Below are positions 28,832 through 38,224 of a stretch of DNA of 64,000 nucleotides, one piece after another (position 1 is the first letter of the stretch; every line of letters starts with the position of its first letter). The notes below the pieces were generated by a model, which made no database searches, was not told where the DNA came from, and was given only the letters and a program-made list of their open reading frames with translations. Made by a program: the position numbers and the translations under genes. The DNA comes from Bradyrhizobium sp. sBnM-33 (GTDB lineage Bacteria > Pseudomonadota > Alphaproteobacteria > Rhizobiales > Xanthobacteraceae), in assembly GCF_032917945.1 (NCBI RefSeq), contig NZ_CP136624.1:2542001-2606000 (forward strand), read 5' to 3'.

Positions 28832-29944
28832 TCAGGCAGCCGGCCCGAGTTGGACTTGACGAGCGATCGCCCACAGGAAGCCAACCATTTCGCGTGCAAT
28901 GGCGGTGGTGACAATTACCTTGGGTTTGCCGGCTACCGACAAGCGGCGATAGCGAGCGCAGAGCCTGACCTGGGCCTTCCAGGCGATGTCGCGAATGACC
29001 TGAGGCAAGCGCTCGTTACGGTCATGGAGCTTGCGACTGACGCGGGCTTGCATGCGATAGGTCCACGCCCCCTCGATCAGAGCCCGCCTGGCCAAGGCGT
29101 TGCCGGCTTTGGTGATGCCGCCGCGCCTGGTCGAAGTACCACTCGAATGCTCCGATGGAACGAGGCCGAGATAGGCCATCAGTTGGCGGGGATTGTCGAA
29201 GCGGGAGAAGTCGCCGACCTCGGCAATCACCGTCACCGCGACAATGAAGGCGACGCCGCGCATGGCCTGCACCGCCTCGACGAATGGCTTCATCGACCAT
29301 TGCGGCGCCAACTCTTCGATTTGCCGAGTCAGACGTTCTACTCGGGCTTCGGCGTCAGTGACGGCGTGGATGTAGTCCTGCAGAACGATTTGGCTCGCGG
29401 GGTGATCGAAGCGCACCGTGGTGAGCCAGCGACGGTAAGCCAAGGTCCAGCCCTTCTTGCCGGGATAGATGCGCCCATGCCGTAGCAGAAAACCCTGCAG
29501 GTGCTGGCGCGCCTTGCCGAGCACACGCATCGCCGTGGCACGGGCTCTCACCAGGTCGCGCATGGCCTCATGCGCCGCATCCGGAACCCATACCGCGGTC
29601 AGCTCGCCGGCTCGATGCAGCTTGGCCAGCATCGCCGCGTCGCGTCGATCGGTCTTGACCCGATCCCCCGGCTTCATCGGGATCAACGAGGGGGCCATCA
29701 CGATGCAATCCTGCCCCAGTTCCGTCAGTTGCCGATGCAGGCCATAACCGCAGGGACCGGCTTCGTAGCAAAAGCTTACCTGCCGCCCACCTTTGCCAAG
29801 CTTTTCCACCAGCTTGGTGATCTGATCGGCACGATTGGCGATGATCCCCAGGTTACGAACCTCACCGCCGCGCAGCCCTTCGGCCAGCGCAACCGAAATC
29901 GTCGCCTTATGGACATCCAGCCCCACGAAAATGCTATCCTTCAT
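28832..29944 (-). CDS. IS110-family transposase, apparently intact
   Basis: The 370-residue frame starts MKDSIFVGLDVHKATISVAL and contains MKPGDRVKTDRRDAAMLAKL, the N-terminal DEDD catalytic region. The C-terminal IS110 block follows: AMRGVAFIVAVTVIAEVGDF, QLMAYLGLVPSEHSSGTSTR and GGITKAGNALARRALIEGAW. Length and motifs are those of complete IS110 transposases. This is one of the few intact mobile-element genes in the window, so it may still be active. Confidence 0.9.
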   Translation of the reverse strand: MKDSIFVGLDVHKATISVALAEGLRGGEVRNLGIIANRADQITKLVEKLGKGGRQVSFCYEAGPCGYGLHRQLTELGQDCIVMAPSLIPMKPGDRVKTDRRDAAMLAKLHRAGELTAVWVPDAAHEAMRDLVRARATAMRVLGKARQHLQGFLLRHGRIYPGKKGWTLAYRRWLTTVRFDHPASQIVLQDYIHAVTDAEARVERLTRQIEELAPQWSMKPFVEAVQAMRGVAFIVAVTVIAEVGDFSRFDNPRQLMAYLGLVPSEHSSGTSTRRGGITKAGNALARRALIEGAWTYRMQARVSRKLHDRNERLPQVIRDIAWKAQVRLCARYRRLSVAGKPKVIVTTAIAREMVGFLWAIARQVQLGPAA

Positions 29945-30089
29945 TAGGCCCGCTCCCCATGCTTGAGGCTCGGCGCCGGCCCATCCGGCGCAACCCTCGA
30001 TAGGAGCTTGCCGTGGGGCGGGCCGCCCGTCACCTCACGGCGCGAACATAGGGTCTAGATTAGTCCTACTGCGTCATAATTTTCACCGA

Positions 30090-30975
30090 CTTCGACGTGA
30101 GATTGGTCTGATGCAACAAGGGCATCGAGATAGTGTGGACACGAGAGCCGCGTTCAATCTTCTCCGAACGGTGGCGATCGAATTTGGGACGTGTCGTTCA
30201 GGCCGCAATGGCGGATCCCCTCGGTCGATAAGTTTCGGGAATTGCAGCTTCCTTGAACAGCTTGGTGGAGGCTGTTTCTGAGGGGGGAATCGTTTCTCGC
30301 TCGGAGACCAGAAATCCGTAGGCGGCAATGCACAGTGTTGCGTGATGGTGGAAGCCACGCCAGCTTCGTCCCTCAAAGTGGCCAAGGCCAACTTCCTGTT
30401 TGAGTTCGTGGTAGTCGCGCTCAATGCGCCAGCGCAGCTTGACGATATCGACGAACTGACGGAAGCCAATGTTCGCCGGAAGCGTTGACAACCAATATTT
30501 GGTCGGCGCCTCCTCGCCTGCCGGCCACTCGATCAGCAGCCATTCCTCCGGCCGGCTTTCGGCGCGCCAGTAATCTCGATGTGCCGGACGGACGGCCACA
30601 CGGGCAAAGCGCGAGGACAACGGTTCTGCCGTACCCTCACGCCACGTGATCTTGTGCCAAGCATGTGATGGCAGGCCGATCGCAAGCTTCTTGGCCGAAA
30701 TCGGTCGGTGCTTGCTGTCACGCCGCAGCAACTTTGGAGGCCGCCCGTTCCCCGACCACTTCTTCGGCGGCCGCGGCCCAGTTCCAGGCGTCCATACCGA
30801 TGTTTGTGGCAGGATGCCAGCCACATAGCTCAAGCCAAGTGCGGTGATATTTCCACGCAGAGCGGTGTCGGTGCCATATCCGACGTCGCCAACGGAATGG
30901 ATCCCGAGGCCTCATCTGGGTCTTCGGTGTCGGTGACCACGGCATCATGGCGTTCACCGACTTCGGCATTGAAAA
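30090..30975 (-). pseudogene. IS701-family transposase, N-terminally truncated and frameshifted
   Basis: The main frame reads LSYVAGILPQTSVWTPG, DYWRAESRPEEWLLIEWPAG, KYWLSTLPANIGFRQFVDIV, LRWRIERDYHELKQEVGLGH and FEGRSWRGFHHHATLCIAAY, which are typical IS701 C-terminal blocks. The preceding block VGDVGYGTDTALRGNITALG is in another frame, and the tail (RHVPNSIATVRRRL) is in a third. The N-terminal half is absent. Confidence 0.8.
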
Positions 30976-31149
30976 CCTGATGGAGCTCGTCAGGATAGGG
31001 GCCCTTGGCCTTTTTGCCGAATGGCTTGAGGAAGTTGGCCTTGATCCCGTCCGGTTTCAGGCGTGCCTTGACGCGCGCGCGGTCGGCACTGCGCCGTTTC
31101 TCCGGCGGTCTCGGCGACGAGGCCGGGGAAACTGTCGATGCGCCGCTCG

Positions 31150-31330
31150 AGGCATACGCGCTGCTGGCCAGTCTCGTTGAGCGAGGCGACTACGGCCAAG
31201 ACGGCCCAGATTCCACTATTGTCCGAGCCCACCAGCACGCTGCCGGGGCCAAAAAAGGGGGTCTGAAGATCAGGCGATCGGCCGTTCGCGCGGCGGCCTG
31301 AGCACCAAGATTCATATGGTCGTTCGAGGC
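31150..31330 (+). pseudogene. IS5-family (IS427-like) transposase fragment
   Basis: The plus frame contains ALLASLVERGDYGQDGPDST, then IVRAHQHAAGAKKGG, and in a shifted frame AIGRSRGGLSTKIHMVVRG. This is the first-Asp region of small IS5/IS427 transposases. Both sides of the gene are missing. Confidence 0.65.
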
Positions 31331-31331
31331 T

Positions 31332-31575
31332 TTGCTCCGCACGCAAGGCGCGCGTGACGTCCGCATCCATCCCGATGGCGAGCACGGAAAGCAGTTCGAT
31401 TTCACGAGCTGGCTGGGGCGGCAAGCGTTCACCAAGGTCTCCAGCCTCGGTAGCACCGCCTATGGCGGGGTCTATCGCAATCCGGCGGACCAGACGATCA
31501 CCATCAACCCGAAGTCCGGGCTCGGTGATGTCGTCGCGGCTGTCGGAGACCATGTCATTGCGGCCGAATGCAAGG
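31332..31575 (+). pseudogene. Fragment of a possible PD-(D/E)xK-type nuclease gene
   Basis: The frame reads GKQFDFTSWLGRQAFTKVSS, then VYRNPADQTITINPKSG and GDHVIAAECKGG. The E-x-K pattern in AAECKG, preceded by acidic residues, resembles the core of PD-(D/E)xK nucleases. It starts at an IS5 junction and ends where TIR-domain sequence begins, so only about 80 codons remain. The nuclease call is tentative. Confidence 0.4.
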
Positions 31576-31815
31576 GTGAAGCTCAGCCGCTACATCGCCG
31601 TTGTCCTGTCGAAAAAGTCGATTGGGGCGCCTTGGGTGAAGAAGGAGCTCGACGTGGCGATGAACCGCGAGATCGCCAGCGGCGAGGTGGTCGTGCTGCC
31701 GCTGCTCTACGAAGAATGTGAGTTGCCGGAGTTCCTGAAAGGCAAGCTCTACGCCGATTTCTCCACGCCCGAGGAGTACGAGGCGGTTCTCGGCAAGCTT
31801 TTGCGGCGGCTCACG
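31576..31815 (+). pseudogene. C-terminal half of a TIR-domain protein
   Basis: The frame gives SRYIAVVLSKKSIGAPWVKK, then ELDVAMNREIASGEVVVLPL, LYEECELPEFLKGKLYADFS and TPEEYEAVLGKLLRRL. This matches the second half of bacterial TIR domains, with the conserved W-x-x-x-E-L element. The first half with the NAD-binding strands is gone, and no effector partner is visible. It is a relic of a defence gene. Confidence 0.6.
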
Positions 31816-31889
31816 GTCTGCTCGATAAGGGCGCGCCCTTGTCTAGGAGGAACGGACGGGTCCGAGGGGATATCTTGGGCTTGAAAAGA

Positions 31890-31917
31890 TGTCAGAAAAC
31901 TGCGTATATTTCTGACA
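31890..31917. promoter_or_regulatory. Perfect 9-bp inverted repeat before the AbiE-type antitoxin gene
   Basis: TGTCAGAAA (31890-31898) and TTTCTGACA (31909-31917) are perfect inverted copies around a 10-base spacer containing GTATA. It lies directly before the ribosome site GGAG (31918-31921), where an autoregulatory operator would be expected. It could also fold as an RNA hairpin in the leader. Confidence 0.75.
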
Positions 31918-31927
31918 GGAGATGGCC

Positions 31928-32521
31928 ATGCAACGGTTAACCGAACAGATTCTTGCGCATGCCAAAGGACTGCCGGAAGGCACTCCCTTGGCGGCTAAGA
32001 GCTTGCTTCACCTCGGTAATCGCACCGCGGTGGATCAGGCCTTGTCGCGGCTGACCGAGCGGGGCCACCTGATCCGGGCCGGTCGGGGCGTTTATCTCCG
32101 TCCCATCACGAGCCGATTCGGTACGAGGGCTCCATCAGTCCAGCAGGCGGTCGAGGCGCTCGCCAACCAGCGCGGCGAAGTCATCGTCCCGAGCGGGGCG
32201 GCGGCGGCCAACACCCTCGGCCTGACGACCCAGGTGCCGGTTCGGTCGGTCTATCTGACCTCCGGCCGCAGCCGAACGATGAATCTCGGCAAGCAGGTCG
32301 TTGAACTTCGTCATGCTCCGCGCTGGCAACTCGCCCTGGCCTATAAGCCGGCTGGCGAGGCAGTGCGGGCGCTGGCCTGGCTCGGGCCGGAGAAGGCAGA
32401 AGCCGCATTGAAAACACTGAAGCGGAAGCTCCCGCCGTCCACCTTCAGCGAACTGGTCGCGGCAGCGCCGCAGCTTCCGACCTGGCTGGCGCGCAGTGTG
32501 GGAAAGGCGGCGCATGGCTGA
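31928..32521 (+). CDS. AbiEi/DUF6088-type antitoxin
   Basis: About 197 residues from ATG 31928, which has GGAG at a good distance; ATG 31922 is too close. The N-terminal winged-helix part reads SLLHLGNRTAVDQALSRLTE and RGHLIRAGRGVYLRPITSRF, followed by RGEVIVPSGAAAANTLGLTT and SVYLTSGRSRTMNLG, as in DUF6088/AbiEi antitoxins. The protein represses its own operon and counters the nucleotidyltransferase toxin encoded next. The stop overlaps the toxin start by 8 bases. The antitoxin looks intact although the toxin gene is frameshifted. Confidence 0.82.
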   Translation: MQRLTEQILAHAKGLPEGTPLAAKSLLHLGNRTAVDQALSRLTERGHLIRAGRGVYLRPITSRFGTRAPSVQQAVEALANQRGEVIVPSGAAAANTLGLTTQVPVRSVYLTSGRSRTMNLGKQVVELRHAPRWQLALAYKPAGEAVRALAWLGPEKAEAALKTLKRKLPPSTFSELVAAAPQLPTWLARSVGKAAHG

Positions 32522-33529
32522 CGCCTTTCTCCACCTCCCGGTGGCCGATCGCCACGAGGCGCTGAGCGTCGCGGCCGACCAGTCGGGACGACCAGCGCAC
32601 CTTCTCGAGAAGGATGTGTGGGTCGTCTGGTCGCTCGCCACGCTCTACGGATCGGCGCTCGGCGAGCATCTGGTGTTCAAGGGCGGCACATCGCTGTCGA
32701 AGGCCTATGGAGTCATCCGGCGTTTTTCCGAGGACGTCGACCTGACCTACGACATCCGGGCAATTGCGCCGGATCTGGTGGGCGACAACGGCGAGGCGTT
32801 GCCGAAAACGCGCAGCGAGGAGAAGCGCTGGTCGAGTGAGGTGCGCAAGCGTTTGCCGGAGTGGGTGGCGGGAACCGCACAGCCGGTCATCGCGGACGCG
32901 CTGGCCGCGGAGGCGTTGCCTGCCACGATCTGGGTCGAGCGCGAGAAGCTGTTCATCGACTATGAGGCGATTGCCGCAGGCTCTGGCTACGGGGCGCCAA
33001 GCGTGATGCTCGAATTCGGCGCGCGATCGACGGGCGAGCCGGCAAGCCTGCGGGACATTACCTGCGACGCATCGGCCTGGTCGAAGGCGTGGTCTTCCCA
33101 ATGGCCCGGCCCCGCGTGATGCATGCCGAGCGAACCTTCTGGGAAAAGGCGACGGCGATCCACGTCTTCTGTCTGCAGGAGCGGCTCCGCGGCGATCGCT
33201 TCGCACGACACTGGCACGATGTCGTGCGGCTGGATCAGGCCGGTCTTGCGGATGCGGCTTTCGCGGATCGGGAGTTGGCGAACGCTGTCGCGCGCCACAA
33301 GGGCATGTTCTTCGCCGAGAAGGCCGCCGACCGCAGTCCGATCGATTACGTGGCGGCCGTAAACGGCGGTTTGCAGATCGTGCCGGGCGGCGATGCCTCC
33401 AAGGTGCTGCAGGAAGACTATGGCCGCATGGTCGAGGACGGGTTGCTCTTGGAAGATGCCGAACCCTTCGAGAGTCTGATGGAGCGCTGCGCCGATATCG
33501 CCGCGCGGGCCAACCGCGCGGGCGCATAG
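32514..33529 (+). pseudogene. AbiEii/AbiGii-type nucleotidyltransferase toxin, frameshifted
   Basis: The first frame (from ATG 32514) has the nucleotidyltransferase signature HLVFKGGTSLSKAYGVIRRF with SEDVDLTYDI, as in AbiEii. After LRDITCDASAWSKAW, near 33075-33090, coding similarity continues in another frame (VMHAERTFWEKATAIHVFCL, RFARHWHDVVRLDQAG) to a natural stop at 33529. One frameshift therefore splits an otherwise complete toxin of about 335 residues. The catalytic half is intact, so a shortened product is possible, but activity is doubtful. Confidence 0.78.
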
Positions 33530-33541
33530 AGGGGCAGGCGA

Positions 33542-33745
33542 ATGCTCAGTCGGGGATCGGAGTGGCGGCGGTGGGAGCCGCATATTCATGCACCGGGCAC
33601 GGTGATGAACAACCAGTTCAGCGGTCCCACAGCGTGGAGTGACTATCTCACCGCGCTGGAGCGGGCCATGCCGGTCATCGAGGCGATCGCCGTGACCGAC
33701 TATTACGTGACTGATACCTACGAAGAGGTGCTGAAGCACAAAGCG
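33542..33745 (+). pseudogene. N-terminal fragment of a TrlF-like PHP-AAA ATPase
   Basis: The frame starts at ATG 33542 with RGSEWRRWEPHIHAPGTVMN and continues WSDYLTALERAMPVIEAIAV and TDYYVTDTYEEVLKHKA. The H-x-H pattern and TDYY are typical of PHP-type N-termini in TrlF-like ATPases. The sequence stops at about 33745 in the middle of an IS1182 transposase, so about 68 codons of a very long gene remain. Confidence 0.6.
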
Positions 33746-34725
33746 GTTGGCCGACGGCACCAAGATCAAGGCGAACGCGTCCAAGCACAAGGCGATGAGC
33801 TATGATCGCATGAAGAAGCGGGAAGCGGAGCTTGCAGCGGAGGTCGACCGCTGGCTCAAGGCGGCGGAGGCCGCCGATGCGCAGGAGGATAAGCTCTACG
33901 GCGACAAGCGCGGCGACGAGATGCCCGATTGGGTGGCCGACAAGCAGAAGCGGCTTGAGAAGATCCGCGAGGCCAAGGCCGCGCTGGAGGCCGAAGCCAA
34001 GGCCGCAGCCGAGGCGGAGCGCAAGGCGCGGGCCGAAGCCGAGGAGCGCCGGATCGCCGAAGGCGGCAAAAAGAACGGCAAGACGTCCGCGCCGCCGAAC
34101 ACGGAGCCCGACGGCAAGGCGCAACGCAATTTCACCGACCCGGAAAGCCGCATCTTGAAGACCAAGGACGGTTACATCCAGGGCTACAACGCCCAGGCCG
34201 CGGTCGATGGTGCCCATCAGATCATCGTGGCGCAGACGCTGACCAGTTCCTCGAGCGATCAGGCGCAACTGGCGCCGTTGCTCGACGGGATCAGGGCTAA
34301 TCTGGGGACCAATCCCGACGAAGTGTCGGCCGACGCCGGCTACTGCTCCGCCGCCAATCTTCGCGCGATCAAACGGCGGCGCATTGAGGGCTACATCGCC
34401 AACCGGAAGGCAGAAGCACGGCACCAAGTCCGCCACCGCGGAAAAGCCTTCAAGAGCCGGCTCGCTGATCGCCAAGATGAGCACCAAGCTCAAGCGCGCC
34501 GGCTACCGAAGTCGCTACCGCTTGCGTAAGCAGATCGTCGAACCCGTGTTCGGACAGATCAAACAGGCAAGAGGGTTCAGGCAATTCCTGCTGCGCGGCA
34601 TCGACAAAGTGAAGCCCGAATGGGCCCTGATTTGCACCGCTCACAACCTCGTCAAGCTGGCGAGGGCCGCATGAGCCGCTATCATTCGGATAAAACTGGC
34701 TTCCCGATGCTAACTGGACAGGCTC
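33746..34725 (+). mobile_element. IS1182-type element, left end deleted (copy 1)
   Basis: The right end GGACAGGCTC (34716-34725) is followed by CTAG and is identical to the right end of the complete copy at 61896-63362. The left third, including the left inverted repeat, is missing, and the element starts abruptly at about 33746 after TrlF-like sequence. Confidence 0.8.
33747..34674 (+). pseudogene. IS1182 transposase, N-terminally truncated and frameshifted
   Basis: The frame begins at LADGTKIKANASKHKAMSYD, the first-Asp block, and runs through GYIQGYNAQAAVDGAHQIIV and EVSADAGYCSAANLRAIKRR. Near 34399 an extra A shifts the frame. The remainder (STKLKRAGYRSRYRLRKQIV, EPVFGQIKQARGFRQFLLRG) continues in the next frame to 34674. 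The first 150 or so residues are absent. Confidence 0.82.
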
Positions 34726-34914
34726 CTAGCTGACGATTCACCGTTTGAGGAATTCTCGCCAGAAGGCTTCGAAGACGAGCAAGCGACATTGGCGGAAATC
34801 GAAAGACGCACTGTTGTCCGATTTAGTGCGACGTTGAAAGCGGCCGACGTCATGAATGACCGGCCCGTGCAAGAGGAGGAACTTATGCCCCTCTCGTCGA
34901 ATCGCCTGCCCTGA
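34726..34914 (+). pseudogene. Orphan 3' end of an unknown gene
   Basis: Directly after the IS1182 end a frame reads LADDSPFEEFSPEGFEDEQA, then TLAEIERRTVVRFSATLKAA and a TGA at 34912-34914. It could be the far end of the gene that the IS1182 copy disrupted, possibly the TrlF-like gene, but the middle is missing so this cannot be confirmed. Confidence 0.35.
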
Positions 34915-35585
34915 TCATTCGCTGCTCAGACACGTTGATCCTCCTTCTCGTCGTCAGTAGTGGCTGGATTGGCATTCCTGCGTTCTTCGGCGAGCCGAAC
35001 GGGATCGTGTGAACGTTTGTTCAGCGCTCGAACATCATCGCGGCGCGCTTCGACGTAACGCCGGATCCCGTTGCAATTATCGATGGGATCGCAAGATGTC
35101 TACTTGAGCACGCCGCAGATCTCCTTGAGGATTGCGCAGTGTTGCTTAATCTAGTGGCTTGTCGGCGCCGACATTAAGCGCTCTTCGGATCGGGCGATGA
35201 GCAGATCCTGTCAGGCGGGGCTCGTCTCTTCTTCGCGCTTCTGCGCCTTGACGCGCTTTAACAGGTCGGAAACAGATTCGCCGAGCAGGTAGCGTCCATT
35301 CCGCTCGCGTTTGAAGTAGCGGTCGGTGACGAGCTTTATTAAGCTCGGATTTGCTGTCTCTTGCGATGCCCGCAGAGTCTCTCGACGAAACGCCGCTATT
35401 TGTAACGTCCATTTAGGTTTCGAGTCCCTGGTTGAGATGCAAATGCAGCCGAAGAGTGTCGCGTCTAAAACATTCAGACGATGCGGTGGCGCGAGGCTCG
35501 CGCGCGATTTGATCTTATGCCAAAACGCTGCAATGTATGTAAGAGTTGCCGATACCGAGCGCTGGGTAAAATAAAGGCGCCACTG
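34915..35585. other. Intergenic stretch with a possible helix-turn-helix gene scrap
   Basis: No intact gene is seen. On the minus strand, about 35350-35210, a frame reads LVTDRYFKRERNGRYLLGES and then VSDLLKRVKAQKREEETSPA before a stop, resembling the tail of a small phage-type DNA-binding protein. The rest shows nothing that I can support. Confidence 0.35.
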
Positions 35586-35876
35586 TCAGTGGTGCAGCCG
35601 CGTCCACATGAGCTTGCGAATTTCCCGCTCTGCTCGCGCGAAGTTGCCGATGTTGAAGTGAGTGCGCCGATACGCAGCAGCGCGTTCCGCTCGCGACCCC
35701 ATGATGCGGGGTCTCTCGCGCTTGTACATCTCGTCGCGTGCTTGGCTGAGTGCGCCGCGCACGGCATGTCGGAGTTCCCCTTTGATTCGAGGGAATGTGG
35801 TTGCGGTGGGCCGAAAGCTAGTTAGCAGTTGCAGCGCGCGAGCCTTGATCTCCTCAAAATACGGACTAACGCGCAC
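35586..35876 (-). CDS. Small basic hypothetical protein (96 residues)
   Basis: The product begins MRVSPYFEEIKARALQLLTS and is rich in Arg, with a helical pattern (ELRHAVRGALSQARDEMYKR, then AERAAAYRRTHFNIGNFARA). It has no membrane segment. I do not recognise the family. It stands alone in a poor region; the even charge pattern and consistent helical repeats favour a real gene over a chance frame. Confidence 0.4.
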   Translation of the reverse strand: MRVSPYFEEIKARALQLLTSFRPTATTFPRIKGELRHAVRGALSQARDEMYKRERPRIMGSRAERAAAYRRTHFNIGNFARAEREIRKLMWTRLHH

Positions 35877-36154
35877 TTACGGTTCTCCTTTAGCGATGCT
35901 GCTGCTGCATCTATGCTCCTGATAGCCCGGTTAATGGCATCGATATGGCAATCAGACCTCTGTGGACGAAAAGAGCAGTCGCGCTGGCAGCTTGCCCATC
36001 ACGCATTCTGCGCAGCGCAGCTCAGGGTTGCTCGGAGGTCACAAGCACGTCGTCAAAGTGATTACGGGACCGAGGTGTCGAGTTGGCAACAAGCCCCGCG
36101 GGACAGCATTTATGGGCGCCTGGCGGGCCGGTCCCAGCAGCCGCACGCCTGCAG

Positions 36155-37538
36155 CTATGCCTCGGTCAACGCGTGCGCGATATATGCAATTAGGTCCGAC
36201 GGATGTTCGATGCTGATCGATAGCCGGATGGTGGAGTCGAGGACGCCGATTTTTCCCGGATGTGAGTCGTAACACCTGAGTGCGTCATGCTTGCGGGTAG
36301 GCTGGCAAGCGACTCGGTACCGCCCAGGCTCACTGCCAGCTTGACGAGTTTCAACGCGTTCCGAAATTTGTATGCGGCGGCTTTTCCGTCGACAGTATCG
36401 AACGAAAATGTGGAACCTGTGCCAGTGCATTGCTTCGCGAATAGCCAGCCCGCGGCCCGTCTGCCTCGTGGTGAGCGAGGCCACTTTTTCGTAGTCGCGC
36501 AGGTATTGCGCTACGAGATGCGCATTTCTATCGGCTTTTCCATGCGAAGGCTCAGTGTTTCGAGCGAGCGGCTGATCATCCAGCAGGAATGCGGGTCCAG
36601 TTGGGTGCGGGTGGCGCCTCGCGGCGCTTTGACGTCCTTCATGAGGGCTCTTGACCCGAGCGCAGCGCCAGCGATCAGGTCTGAATGACCGCGACATATT
36701 GGTCAGCGAATACAAAGTGAAATCCGCACCATGTTCGATCGGTCGCAGGAACACTGGCCCTAGCAATGTGTTATCGCACGCGACGATTGGCGTGTGCCCC
36801 TGGGCGCGGCCGGTCATCTCTGCGACGCGGCGGACCATCGCAATATCGACAAGCCCATCGGTTGGGTTTGCCAGAGTTTCGATGAAAATCATTGGAACCC
36901 TGCCTTTGTGTATCGCGTCCCCCGTCGCCAGCCTGACTCCGGTCTCGTCGAGGCCGTCGGCAAAGCCGACGGCACCGAATCGAAAGGCCCGCAAGCGTCT
37001 TCACAAGCGACGCTTCCGGTGCACCGTAGAGTGGGTTGAGAGTGCAGAATCACGTCGCCAGGGCTTGCCGAACGCGAGGATCGTCGTCGCAATCACCGCC
37101 ATGCCGGATGGTGCGCAATTCTCGATGCGCTCGTAGACGGAAATCCCGTCCTCGACAATTTCGCTGTTGGGGTGATTGAACCGCGAATAAACCAGGCCTG
37201 CGTCCCATTCCCTCGGGAGGCTCGCGCCGATCTGAGACGAAATCGAAAGTCCATCCCGTCTTCTCGGCAGTCCGGAAAACGAAGGTCGAGGTCAGAAAGA
37301 CTGGCGGTTTAGCCGCTTGCAATAATTGCGGATCGTAGCCGTAGTTCAGCATCTGCGTTTCGGATGCAGCATGTGATTGCCTATATGGGTCTTCAACGAA
37401 AAATGTTTCATCATGGCCTAAGCTTCGCTTTATAGATTCAAATCCTAGCCCTGCGCTAGCTGCCTTCCACGGTAGTGGGGCGAATTCCGCAACTTGCTGC
37501 GCGATATGCTGGAACGTCGTCAGCGGAGGCTCTAACAA
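36155..37538 (-). pseudogene. Methionine gamma-lyase-like (Cys/Met metabolism PLP) gene, multiply broken
   Basis: The N-terminal frame (37538 to about 37050) contains ETFFVEDPYRQSHAASETQM, LNYGYDPQLLQAAKPPVFLT and DFVSDRREPPEGMG. The middle frame (36994 to about 36700) has AVGFADGLDETGVRLATGDA, ETLANPTDGLVDIAMVRRVA and ACDNTLLGPVFLRPIEHGAD. C-terminal scraps such as [20 protein letters not shown] and [20 protein letters not shown] follow in other frames. The order matches a full Cys/Met-metabolism PLP enzyme of about 430 residues, but several frameshifts and deletions, including the region around the PLP lysine, make it non-functional. Confidence 0.75.
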
Positions 37539-37539
37539 A

Positions 37540-37965
37540 TCAACGCTGTTTCACCAGACTCCACTTCTTGATCACCGCCTCGCTCATCTGCTCAGCGTCG
37601 GCACAGGCGATTTCATCGACCTTCACCGAAATCCTCTTGCCGACTAGTGGCTTCAGCTGACTGGCGTGCGCTTCGCCAGTTGTGAGCAGCTCAAACATTA
37701 CCGGTCCGGTCTCTAGCTTGCACAGCGCGTGCGGCTCGGGCAGCCGGCGCGGCGCGGAGATGATATGGTAGGCGACCTTTTTGCCGTGCTTGGCATCGCG
37801 TATGCGAAACGCGTAGAGCTCGCCTAACAACACGTCGCCGGTGTTGATCGGCGCGCCCCCGTTCAGCCCCGCGTACGCAGGCTCCTCCGCGCCGGCGGCT
37901 CCAGGAAAGCTCGCCATCAGAATCAATGCAAGGGCAAAGCCCATGGCGAATCGGTCTTTCGTCAT
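37540..37965 (-). CDS. Secreted hypothetical protein (141 residues)
   Basis: The protein has a clear signal peptide (MTKDRFAMGFALALILMASF, then PGAAGAEE) and a mature part of about 115 residues: INTGDVLLGELYAFRIRDAK, EPHALCKLETGPVMFELLTT and VGKRISVKVDEIACADAEQM. Two cysteines (in HALCKLE and IACADA) may form a disulfide in the periplasm. I do not recognise the family. The gene is intact and lies just upstream, on the same strand, of the broken lyase. Confidence 0.65.
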   Translation of the reverse strand: MTKDRFAMGFALALILMASFPGAAGAEEPAYAGLNGGAPINTGDVLLGELYAFRIRDAKHGKKVAYHIISAPRRLPEPHALCKLETGPVMFELLTTGEAHASQLKPLVGKRISVKVDEIACADAEQMSEAVIKKWSLVKQR

Positions 37966-38224
37966 TAGTCAGTCCTCCGTAGGTGTGATTAGAAAAGCGT
38001 GAGCTGCCGGATCGCGGCAACAGCGCACCTCGTCGACCCATGGACGTCGTGGTGAGCAAACAGGAGCTGCTGATCGTGAGCGCATGCTGCCCGCCGACTA
38101 TACGGGAAGGATCTAGGAGCGCTGCCACAACGTTTGATGTTGAAAGCCGGACGGGCAAATCATTGTCGGCCAAGTCCAGCCATGATTTCGGATTGGATTG
38201 CGGTTGCGGTGCACAGGGAAGCAT

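Noticed and set aside
28559..29485. 308-codon open frame on the plus strand
   Set aside because: It overlaps the intact IS110 transposase on the minus strand and has no recognisable motif.
30947..31301. Plus-strand frames next to the IS701 remnant considered as a new gene
   Set aside because: They join fragments in different frames; only the IS5-like block at 31150-31330 has family similarity.
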